Source: Margaritispora aquatica
Taxonomy: Eukaryota; Ascomycota; Leotiomycetes; Helotiales; Discinellaceae
Length of the DNA: 64,000 bases
NCBI GenBank assembly: GCA_007644065.1
Contig: VJWN01000011.1
Coordinates: forward strand, 248,001-312,000
Direction: 5' to 3'
Shown here: piece by piece, positions 45,301-56,000 of the stretch
Position numbering within the stretch: the first letter of the stretch is position 1
Layout of the letters: the number at the start of each line of letters is the position of its first letter
Made by a program: the position numbers and the translations under genes
Notes under the pieces: generated by a model
What the model saw: only the letters and a program-made list of their open reading frames with translations
Database searches by the model: none
What the model was told of the DNA's origin: nothing

Positions 45301-47046
45301 GGTGTCCAAGTCAACATTATCTCGCGAAAACACTGCGAACAGGACGTCCGTCGAAGTAAAAGGTAAAAAGCCTCGCCCTGTGGAACATTTGGAGACAACT
45401 AAAGGGATGCATGAAAAATCATCTTCAGAACGCTCATCCAAATCAAACAATCATGCAACAGCCTCAACAACCTCAACATCAGAACCAGCAACAAAGAAGC
45501 TGAAATCAGTTTCTAACGAGCGACCTTCTAAACTGCTGGATGAAGACCCAGTGAGTGCTAGCAAAGCGGAAGAAGAAGCTCAGCGACAATCTAAGATTCG
45601 ACGTGAAAAGAAAGAGGCAGAAATCTTGCGTTTGAAGGAGATCGAAGCAGAAAAGGAAAAAGAGGCAGCGAAGAAGATCCAAGAAAAAGAATTAAATGAG
45701 GAAAGGCAGCGTGAAGAGGCACGACAGGCTCGTGAGAAGGCGCTTGAAGAGGAAAGATTAGAGCAATTACGTGCAGTTCAAAAAGCTCGAGACATGGCTG
45801 CCAAAGAGGAGGAAGAGAAACGACAACGAGAGGATGCTGAGAAGAAAGAACGTCAGCGTATCTTGGAAGCAGAAGCAACCCAGCGAGCCATGGAGGCACA
45901 AAAGGCACTTTATCTAGAGCAAGAGAAGATCAAGCGAGAAGAGGCCGACAAGAGACGTGCCCAGCAACTAGAACAGCAGAGAGCAGAGAGGGCAAGAATT
46001 GAAAAAGAGAAGCGAGAAGAAATGCTATCCAAGCTCCCGCTTTTATTAAAATGGTTCGAGCTCGACACTGATCCGAAATTGCCATCAATTGCCAAGCTAT
46101 TCAAAAAGATCACAGGATTCAGGTACGACACAATCAAACCAGAATTTACGGGTCAGCCAGTTGGACGTGAGCAATGGATGCTAAACTATCATGTGGCCAT
46201 TCTGCTCGGAGAGAAAGACCTCCAATTGTCTCGATGTAAGTTTATCACAAATTTGCTTGAGATTGTTTCTAACCTTAAGCAGATACTGCCTGGGAACGCA
46301 TCAATCTGTCTCATGATCAAAAACGTGCTGTTTGGAATACCGAGAACGGCTGGATTCTTCTTGCTAATGGAGGACTGCCAACGTTGCGCAAGCAGTTACC
46401 TCTCGGTGGCATGTCTAATGCTGAGATCTCAGCCAAGAATCAAGCACTGTTCTTAGATCTTGACCTGTTTTTTGTCAAGGTTTCCGAATTCATGTACATT
46501 GTTCCCAACTTTCCACACCTTCGCAATGTCGAGCTGCAGGTCGACTACCAAGAACTGCGTGTACCCCAAACAAGTAGCCAGCTTGGTCAACCCTTTAATC
46601 TGCAGAAATGGCGTCATGATCCAGACTTGACTCCTGGACAAACCTGGGCTCCTCTGCCCAAATACTTCGTCAATGGAGTTGAAACGAGACAGGAGCCTGT
46701 TTCTACAACCGCATTGTTGAAGGATCCACCACCAATGGATCGCTTTCCCCGGCGAGGCGGAATAATCCGAGTGTATCCTGGTGATTTTGACTACGAAGAG
46801 GTCTGCAGGAAGCAAGGCATACCAATCCCCGTCTACCAGGCATCTCCTGTCTCTACCACCACTCCACAGTTTGGAGACCATGAACACCATCTTGAACGTG
46901 TCAACGGCATCACACCACCAAGATCAGATCGTTCAAGATCCATCAATGGTGGCAGCCCTCCCTTGGGATCCACGGACACATCTTCAAACCCAATAGTTCC
47001 CAATGGCGTTGACGGCCACCACAGTCCTCCGTCGCCTCTTGTTTGA
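42332..47046 (+). CDS. HOS4: Ankyrin-repeat/coiled-coil chromatin protein (Hos4-like, Set3 complex)
   Basis: About 1555 residues from the first in-frame ATG, exons 42332-46235 and 46283-47046 with a 47-bp intron. Splicing joins QLSR to YTAWERINLSHDQ. The N-terminal 370 residues are Ser/Arg-rich and disordered. Ankyrin repeats occur at about 375-490 (QTPLAIAVQKG, NTPLHVASLYGYTDIVRFLI, DTPLHDAVDNGHLEVVKLLL) and about 570-680. An AT-hook RGPGRPKK sits near 785. A long charged coiled coil covers about 1080-1235. The C-terminal globular domain begins WFELDTDPKLP. In yeast, Hos4 is the ankyrin subunit of the Set3 histone-deacetylase complex; identity here is inferred from architecture. True N-terminus unresolved. 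Confidence 0.8.
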
Positions 47047-47713
47047 TTCTACAGCGATGGCGTTTTCCTAGGGTTTTCTCTTGGCGGTTTCCTATGATCT
47101 ATATTTGATCATGACTTCACGCTTGATATGTTTTGACCATGAGATACGAGGGAGACGGCTGGCAACTGCATGGTCTGGAGGAGAAGTAAGGGCAGGACGG
47201 CGTTCACTCGGCTTGGTATCACACATTGTATAGTGCTTCGGTGTTGCTTGGCTTAGCTTTGGCTTCGGAATGGGGGTGGAGGCGAGGTGTAAAAAATACT
47301 GTTAGAAACGCTCGAAATGATAATGACAGTATCTTTTGAATCGTCCTATTTCTCACATATATATATGATGTTAGAACATGCCGTACTTTTCATTCACAAG
47401 AAGATGCTTCGACTGCTAACTTACTTAGATAATCTTGTGTCAAGATGACAAAGCTCGTGAAGCTGAAAAGCACATGCACATCAAACTGCTCAATGACTAT
47501 TATATGTGTTTCTTTCTTTAACACAAGGTTTTGACGGCTTAAGATTAATGTGACCAAGTAGTCTGGATGAACCGTAGTCTACGAGTAAACAACAGCCCAA
47601 CTCTTGCTTGCTTGAGTCTTGCTTTGCGCTTAACAGCATACTTCCAAACCACCCCTGTCTTCATTCAATCTCGTCGGGTTCCTAATATCGACTTGAATAC
47701 AGTAGAACATCAC
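47047..47713. other. Convergent 3' flanks
   Basis: Between the Hos4-like and HerA-like genes. No gene or repeat seen. Confidence 0.5.
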
Positions 47714-49539
47714 TCAGATCTGCCCAACGGCTAACACACTCTGTCCGCCATCTTGCGTAATCCTAGAGCGGACCTTGATCTTCAAAAAGCCCACTCCAAG
47801 CTTCTGTATTATCGCCTCCCTCTTCTCCTCTCCCTCCTCATATTCATGGAGATCTTGGATATCAGCCATTGCACTTGGTGAGAACAGCAGTGCCTCGCCG
47901 ACTCTTAACCTAACGATCTGATCAAACACTGGTCCTCCGCTGATCTCACCATCTCCGTCCCCGTCGCTGCTGCTGTCAGAAGTAAAATGGGGGGAAGAGG
48001 GTGTACCTAGGGCAGCAATATGTGACCTTAGACAGCGCAGCCAGTCTGGAGAAGTGAAGCGGTGCACAATGGTCACGGAACAGAGGTCTAGGAGCTTAGG
48101 CGAGATTGTTGGCTCTTGTGTTGAGATGAATACCCGAGTGCCCAGGTGACGTTGTAAGCGAATGGCAGCGAGGAGCGTGTTTGTGAGTGGCGTGGAGGAG
48201 GAAGAGGACATATACTTCATCACATTAGTCTATGATTTGGGTATACAGAGCAAAGGGAGGTTGATTACCTTGTGTGCTTCATCCAAGGCGATGACGCGAC
48301 CGATGCTGGCTTTGGTTTTCTGCTCCAGGAATATGCTGAGACACATATTGAAGAGAGCACATGCACTATCAGCTGTGACACAAGGACAAGAGAGGTCCAC
48401 TATTGTCAAAGTTCCACTCTGCACCAAAATTTCAGTACGGAACATTAGGCGAAACCCTATGGTTTTATTTCGTGTGAAATGTACAAACCTTAACACCCCA
48501 GTCTGTTCCCATTCTCGTATCTTTCTTCTTCCCCTTCTTCTTCTCTGCTGGAGATTCTGTCTCTAAAGTCTGATTTTCAGTCTGCCAGCTCGGCATGAAA
48601 CTCTCCAGTGTGTCTAGTCTCTGATGTAGCGGCGCCAGCTGCTGCACCGTCATCTTCGAATCCAACACCTGGCGCTTGAATCTGACATAGTCAAACATCG
48701 AGCCGTCATACTGTTGCACCATTCGCATGTCACGTAGGATGCGGGTTATGGTGTGAAGGTAAAGCGGCATAGTCGATTCGTCTGTGGAAACTGCCATGAG
48801 AGAGAGCATGCGTTCGGTACTGAGGTCTTTCTGATCGATGAGAAGGGGCTCGACTATAACACCGGGGAGTCGGGAGTACGTTCTCTGGTTTTGAGTAGAA
48901 TATTAAATTGCTCTTGATTGGATTTAAACATGGAAAGGACCAAACTTACTTGAATAGATTTGAAATTTGTGGGAGAACAGAGAACTCGCACCTTGAGACT
49001 TTTATTGGACGACAGGTAAGCAGCCTCACATGGCATACCTCCTAAATCCGAGGTGAAAGGATCATAATGAAATACAAGACCAGCCTCATACAAGTCAGCA
49101 ACCCTCTCTTTGAACAAAGGCAAAATCGTGGATTCAGCAGCAACAGCGTGCCAAAAGCAGTTTGTGAACTTACCAGCGGCACAGCAAGCACGGTAACATC
49201 CGTTCTGATCAAACAATTCTCAAGCAGACAAGAGAGCGTATGGCTTTTTCCAGAACCCTGAGAGCCACAGATGAAAGCACTCGATGGTGTCGAGATGTTC
49301 AGGTATAATCTTGGATCCAAGCCTTTTCTGGTCTTGGAGTTGTCACAAAACTCAAGTCGGTTCGAAATGCCAGCGAAGAATCCGTATTGGCTGAACACGT
49401 CTCGAGACCTGTCGAGTACAGTCTTTGTGAAAACAGGGGCGCAGCTTATCTCTTCTTTCGATTGACCTGCTGTCTGAATACTAAGAAGCGCGAGGTGTTT
49501 GGTGAGGAGTGCGTCTTGTGTGGACATTTTGCTCGGCAT
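47714..49539 (-). CDS. P-loop ATPase resembling the HerA/FtsK/VirB4 group, unknown function
   Basis: 515 residues from five exons: 49539-49174, 49084-48950, 48884-48489, 48418-48269 and 48214-47714. All junctions are in phase 0. Start at MPSKMSTQDALL, since the frame further upstream has no ATG. Walker A is ICGSQGSGKSHT (about 90-101). Walker B is RVIALDEAHK (about 340-349), followed by an IRLQRHLGTRVFISTQEP sensor-like strand (about 367-384) and LCSVTIVHRF. The order Walker A, long insert, DEAH, then STQ.P is that of HerA/VirB4-type pumps rather than helicases or AAA+ proteins. The central insert has a lysine patch (AEKKKGKKKD). No transmembrane segment. I do not know a characterised fungal homologue. 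Confidence 0.78.
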
Positions 49540-49588
49540 GGCTGTGTCCCGAGGAGCACAAGCATTTACACTAAGGTAGGTTCGAAGC

Positions 49589-49630
49589 AATATCTAATAA
49601 TTAGAAATTAAATCTAAATTAATAGATATT
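49589..49630. repeat. AT-rich imperfect palindrome
   Basis: AATATCTA at the left end is mirrored by TAGATATT at the right, with largely complementary AT-rich arms around AATTAAAT. Confidence 0.65.
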
Positions 49631-50057
49631 TGACTTGGAAATAATAAAGGATATCGAAAATAGAGTCGGAAAGGGTATCGTAAACATAAAAGAGGGGAAC
49701 GAAAGCCAAAAGAGGGGGAAATGTAGACGTTTGTTGTTGTCTTCCTCCTCTTTTTCCTTTTAACTTTATACCTTGTCCGGTTTATTTGAGGTAAGTACAT
49801 ATCTTAGTAGCTTAGTACTTTGATGATTTTCGTAGCGTGTTAAACCTTTTCGTAACCTTTCGTGATTTTGTAACTAACCTTGCCGTCGACTCTAATTTGC
49901 AACTATGGTATCGTAAGTTATAAAGTCAAGTCGACAACGAGGTTATAAAACTTGAACAAAGGAATCCACCCCCCTACACTTACCTACGCTTCCTAAGCCC
50001 AAGAATACGGTGAGACAGAAGCACCAAAACCGTTGTCGAATTTCCGTTTTGGTAATA

Positions 50058-50094
50058 TCTAATAAAGTTAGAAGTTATTTCTAATTTTATTAGA
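50058..50094. repeat. 16-bp inverted repeat with 5-bp loop
   Basis: TCTAATAAAGTTAGAA (50058-50073) and TTCTAATTTTATTAGA (50079-50094) pair at 15 of 16 positions. A TATTAGACAC motif recurs just after. Confidence 0.8.
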
Positions 50095-51187
50095 CACCAT
50101 TTGCTAATACTATTAGACACAGTATGCCCCCAGAAGTGAGTGTTTTGAGTTGATTGAGAGGACGAAAAGTCAGTCACGATATGCTTTTTTCAAGAGCTCC
50201 AACACGCTTTCCTGGAGGACTACTTTTCAGTTGAACAAATCTGCCAGAAAGAAACTTTGCCTGGAAAACGTGCTGCAGGAAGCATTACGGGCACCTACCC
50301 GAACGAAGCGAGCGGCTTTGATTGAAACGCATTTGCGAAAAGCCTAAAAAGGCGATTCAAGACATTGATCAACAATCAAAGTACCTCCTGAATAGGCAGC
50401 ATCGAAGAAAGAAAACAAGATGCAGTATCCATTGATATTCATTGAACTCAAGACTCTTCGTGAATTTTCCAAAGCGTGCCCCTATGCTAAGCGAGGAGCC
50501 TGAATGAAGTTGATTCTGGAGTTGACTATGATTTTTGATAGGTAAGGCAACGTTTGATGCTTTTAAATGAACAATTCGTTGATAATTTGCGAAGGTTTGT
50601 TGCACTTGCCTTTCAGAAGTTTTCACATCCCTAAATTGGGTAGGGTTTCCTTTTGAGGGTTACGGCAGGCGAGACATCACATCTTGCTTCACCACATACA
50701 CGGAAAAGACAACTACCACGATCCAACCTTCTTCCATGATAGTCTACTGCTTGCCATTCAAAGGCTTTCTATTGTCATGACCGCATCACCTGTTAAGGAA
50801 CTCTAGTTATGAGCCATCCATCCACCTACTTCCACAGAATCCGAAATCACAACTCAGCCTAGATAATCCCCAGGAAGCCAAATGAAGCAAATCCGTCATA
50901 CAAAGCAAATACATGCAAAGCTAGATAAATCATCTCTCCAAACGTCTCATCATCCTCTCAAGTGACTTTATTTAGACTGTTGCTTGCTGGGTAAGAAAGC
51001 GTCATAGGCACCGTGCACCACGATAGCTTCAAAGCCATTACGCGAACTGCCCATACTATCCGTGATCTCAACGACTCTTCCACTCAATTCCTGAAACTGC
51101 ATAGCGGCTTTCTGGTGATTACGCTACGAAGAGTAGTCACAATCCCAAGTATAAGAAGAGGGTGATGCTTCCCCTTTCTCTTCCTCT

Positions 51188-51263
51188 CCAGATCATTCAA
51201 CAACAATCAACAATCAATAATCAACAATCAACAGCCAATAGTCAACAATCAACAATCACCATC
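51188..51263. repeat. (CAACAAT)n imperfect heptamer repeat
   Basis: About ten diverged units such as CAACAAT, CAATAAT and CAACAGC. Confidence 0.85.
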
Positions 51264-51413
51264 CAGAGCAGCATGCATATCTCAAGGAACAGACTTGGGC
51301 TTCGAGAAGGAGCATATCTTAGCTCCAGGTATGTATCTGTTTGAGATTTCCACTAATACCACCTAACACACAGATCACCCTCTTCTTCGGTGGGAACATT
51401 GGTGAGCTTTTCC

Positions 51414-51444
51414 TGGTGGTGGTGGTGGTGGAGGTGGAGGTGGG
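51414..51444. repeat. (GGT)n / GGAGGT microsatellite
   Basis: Trinucleotide run GGTGGTGGTGGTGG followed by GAGGTGGAGGTGGGG. Confidence 0.85.
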
Positions 51445-52620
51445 GAACATGGATATTGGGTGGACATTGGATATTATACTCTCATTCTTTCATTATTTCC
51501 TATTCATACACGGTCGTTTTCGTCAAAGGGACAAAAAGAGAGGTATCCTTTTCCCAAAGAAGAATGGGTTTTTACCGGAGCCTCGGGGATTTTGGTCCTG
51601 TATTTTTCATTCATAGAAATAGCAATACACAAAAACATTCGTCAGCTTTCCTGTGGTGGGAGCACAGGAAAGTTGATGGCTGTATAATTTCCAAATCAAG
51701 CATCGTTTTTTGTCCTGTTCTGCAATGTGAATGTGATACTTTTGTTCTTAACGTGAGCTAATTCTAGATCGTAACTGCACTGAGTGAGACTATCGTCGCG
51801 TCGCTCCTGTGCTTGTCGCTAAAGAGGCATCATATCACCTGGGACTTCTTTCTCTTCCCCTGGCAAGCTCAAAGAAGGGACTTGAACACCACCTCAGATA
51901 TAGACCTCGCAATGAAACACGCAGCCAAGTTGATGAGCTCCATTCAGTTATGTGACAGAACAGACAGGTAACCTAAGGTAAGGTAGGTAAAAGTGACCAC
52001 CACCAGTGTGTCACGGAATTGATGGACTACCTTACCTGATACCATGCTTACCTATCTATATCTATATACCAAAAATATCATTACCTTACAAGTCTATCTT
52101 ACAGCGACCATGCCAGTAAATATCACACATGCGTAGAATTCCCTGCCCCTTCTCTTCCATTCCCTACTGGCTAAATTTGAAACCTCCTCGTAACCAAGGA
52201 CATTAGCTTTCAAACCCAGAAAGAAAAGGCTGTACCTACCTACCCACCTACCCACCTACCCTAACAATTCGCTGGGTTTGAGCACCCAGCGTCCTTCAAT
52301 TTCGGCCTATTGCACTGGTAGTAGTGGTGGTAGTGGATGTTAACAATAACAATAACAATAGCATTGACATCTACGGCATCTTTACCTATGAGCACCCGGA
52401 GCATACATAACGTGAAGAAGGAAGGAAGGCAGGGAAGGAATAACCAGAAGCAAGAAAACACCAACTCAATATTAGGTAAAGGTAAAGAAGCACGGAGCAT
52501 CGGGGTGTTCTACTCTTGCTTTTGTCAAATCCCCCTCTTTAGCTAAGGTAGAGCAAAAGGTGAGTAATAATCAATTGCTCCACCACCTTTTCTTCCCTAC
52601 AATTCCGTGTTAAGTTCTTG

Positions 52621-52749
52621 GTATACAGCTGCGTGTGATACTGAACTATAAGCTATTAGTTCTTTGATATCTATGGTTCTTAAAGTACTAAAACTAGCGT
52701 ATATTATAGTCATAATACCTATAAGGTATATAATATAAGTATACTCTAC
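52621..52749 (-). other. nad4: NUMT: nuclear copy of a mitochondrial nad4 fragment
   Basis: Minus-strand translation contains YASFSTLRTIDIKELIAYSS followed by VSHAAVY, preceded by GIMTII. This is the highly conserved core of NADH dehydrogenase subunit 4, normally encoded in mitochondrial DNA. Matching ends abruptly after HAAVY at 52621 and fades upstream of about 52749. The local sequence is very AT-rich with TAT/ATA/TTA codons, unlike neighbouring nuclear genes. Too short to be functional. Confidence 0.85.
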
Positions 52750-53067
52750 GGAAATCACAATAAAATCCACGCATGTAGTAAACAACAGAATGATGCGAGA
52801 ACCAGAGTGTATTTCTTCTCTGCCCTACTCATCACACTTCTTAGCTACAACTCCAATGCACCGCCAGACCTTAGATCTATAATAACACATTTGCGACTTT
52901 TGCAAGTCACTTGAACCCTTCCCTTCCATTAAGCAAAACCAACAGGCAAGAACCGGTCGATGCCCCAGCCCAAAATTCCCGTCTATGATACAATTCCAGG
53001 TCCTGACGTCTAATGTACCATGTGAATAGTGTTTTTATTTTTGTTTCCCCGACAATCCAGTACCGAA

Positions 53068-56000
53068 TCAGCCCATATCCACGTCGCCGTCAGCCATTGC
53101 AAGTCGCTGCTTTGCAGTCTTGGCTTTCTTGCCTCCCGATTTTCTGGGTTTCTTACCCTTTGGAGCATCTGCGCCAGGGACAGGCGTCGCCGCACCAGAA
53201 GGTCTATTTGAACCATCATCAAAGTGTCCTTCGCCTATGGAAAAGATTAGCGGTGCTGAGTTCAGGATAAAGATCACAACATACCCTCATGATACAAGTC
53301 TTCCAAACTCCCAGAAGCTTCGGGCTTCTTCTTCTTGCCTTTAGACTTCTTGCCCTTTTCTTTCTCGGGTAAGGCGGCTTCCTGAGCAGCAATCTCTGCT
53401 TCTTTTCGCTCGATTTCGGCAGCTTCGTCGTCATCGACCAGCCACATCGCAATATCCTTGGTACGATTCTCCTTGGATCTTGTGTTGAAGTCGACACCAC
53501 CACCAGAGCCTCCTGTCATGACAACCTTTTGCACTTCTTCCTTCTGCAGAGCTCGCTTTCGAATACGCTCTTCAATTGTACCACGCGTAATCATGCGATA
53601 GACAGTGACCTGCCTTGTTTGTCCGAGACGATGAGCTCTGTCCATAGCTTGAGAGTCAATAGTAGGGTTCCAATCAGAGTCGTAGAAGATGACAGTGTCG
53701 GCACTTGTGAGATTGATACCCAAACCACCAGCACGTGTACTGAGCAGGAAGATGAAGATCTCCGGTCTGGTTTGGAAATCATGAACAGTATCTCTTCTGT
53801 CCTCGAGCTTGGTTGAACCATCAAGACGCAGGTACTTGTAGTTACGATACGTGAGATATTCCTCCATAAGATCAATCATTCTAGTCATCTGGAAGTACAG
53901 AAGCACACGATGTCCACCCTCCTTGAGTTCTGTGAGAAGCTTATCAAGCTTGGCAAGCTTTCCAGAGTCTGTAACAAAACGGCGCATTGAAGGCACACGG
54001 ATATTGGTGAAGCGTTGTTTTTCAGATGTTGGTGCTGGCAGCATCTTGGTTGTTGGATAGAAAGGTAGAGGAATCTTCGCGGTAACTAGAGCCTTCTCTT
54101 CAACAGGAGAAGGACCATAGAGCGCACGTCGTACTCTAATGTTGAACAACACACGCTCTCTCTCGATCACTGCGCCACGGCTAGAGCAAACGACTTCAAT
54201 CGGTGGAGCTGTAGCACGAGGCCTTCCGCATTGTTCGAGACGACTAATACCAGACTCCGCCCAGGTCTCTTTGGCAACATTGAATAGTCTATTGAGATAG
54301 CCCTCATTGGTGACTTCAGCTAGTGGCTTTCGATCGTTGCGATCTACAATGCGGAACAATGCCTGCGTTGGAGTAAAATTCTTGTCCTCTTCTTCGTCGT
54401 AAACAACGTTCAAAGTTCCTAATCGTTGAGGTTTGTGGGCCAGATCTACCGCACGAGTGAAGATGTCCTTGTGAGAAGCTTTCGAAACTTCATCAATTGA
54501 TGAGTCAGAGAACCGCAGCCAGGAGAAAGCTTTCGCTTCTTGCATTTCTTCCCGGATGTTTGCTGGGTTCCAGACATTCATGAGATGACCCAGATACTTC
54601 GACCTAAACCCAGCCTTTTCATTATCTCGCCCAGGCAAATCCAGTCGACCACCTTGGCGCCAGATCAATCTAGGAAGCTGGTATTCGATCAAGTTTCTAG
54701 TAGAATATGCAACGTTGATATTAGGACCTTCACGCATAAAAGAAGCTGTCTCGGCAAAATGTCCAAATGACATAGGTGAGGTGGTTTCGGCTCGTTCGAA
54801 CAAGTCAGGATGATTGCAAACTTTTCGGAACTGCATGACTAAGTTCATGAGTGTGCCCGTGTCATTGTCATCACCAATCGTGGCCTTCTCGATGAGATCC
54901 ATGATGCTAATTTGGTTGCGTAGATTGCTATAGTATGCTCGTTGACGGTAAGTGAGGTCGCAGAAAATGTCCAGCTCGATCTTGTCGCCCAATTCTTTCT
55001 GAACATGCTTCTTGACACGACGGAGCATGAAGGGTTTCAAAATCATGTGCAGTCGCTTAAGTTGATCTTCGTTGAGCTTGGTGTTACTCTGTGCATGGCT
55101 TTCAATGTCTTTGGAGAACCACTCGCTGAACTCGTCGTGCGAATCGAACAAACTAGGCATGATGAAATGCAACAAGGCCCAAAGTTCTTGCATGTTGTTC
55201 TGGATTGGGGTACCGGTGAGCAAAAGACGATTCCTGCAGTGGAAACCAAGCAAACTCTTCCATCTAGAACTCTGAGAACTCTTGATAGCTTGGGCTTCAT
55301 CCAAGATCATATATTGCCACTTCATCTTCTGAAAGTAATTGACGTCTGAAACGACTAGTTGATAAGATGTAATAAGAACGTGGAAGGGAGCATCCTCAGT
55401 ATATGTGATGTGCTTTCTATCCCAGAATTTTCGCAAGACCTTACGATCAGCTGCTGTACCCCAGTATGGCAGAACTTTCAACTTGGGCACAAACTTGGTG
55501 ATTTCTTGTTGCCAATTATGAAGCGTAGAAGCTGGTGCAACAACCAGGAAAGGACCCCAAATGCCATGCTTCTCTGCGAGGTATGCCATAACCGAGATAG
55601 ACTGCACAGTTTTACCGAGACCCATTTCATCAGCCAAGATACCGTTGATGCCTTGCTCGTAAAGATTGACCAGCCAGTTGAGACCTTTGAGTTGGTACTC
55701 CTTGAGTGTAGCTTGGAGCATCTTTGGCTGCTCGATATCCACGTCACCCATACCTGCAGGATTCTGGAAATTCATCTCTCCTTCGTCATCCATAGCAGGA
55801 CCCTCATCCTGCTTGTTGAACGCCCTAGCTTTATTCTGAGCTTCTTGGATAGCATTTTGGGCATTTGCCATCGCAGCAGCCTTAAGGACGGAATCATCAT
55901 CAGCATCGAAATCGAGATCTTCGAAATTGGTGACTTTGGCAAGAGCGGTGCCAGTATGCTCAGGGACATCAATCCGGTGCGAGTTCCCGGTGTCGTTATC

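Larger units (their letters stand above)
49540..53067. other. AT-rich spacer with inverted repeats and a NUMT
   Basis: 3.5 kb without a supported gene between the HerA-like and INO80 genes. It contains two related quasi-palindromes (49589-49630, 50058-50094), a CAACAAT repeat, a GGTGGT run and a mitochondrial nad4 fragment. A 65-codon + frame at 50150-50347 is unassigned. Confidence 0.6.

Noticed and set aside
50150..50347. 65-codon + frame as a transposase fragment
   Set aside because: Basic composition only; no recognisable HTH or DDE motif.
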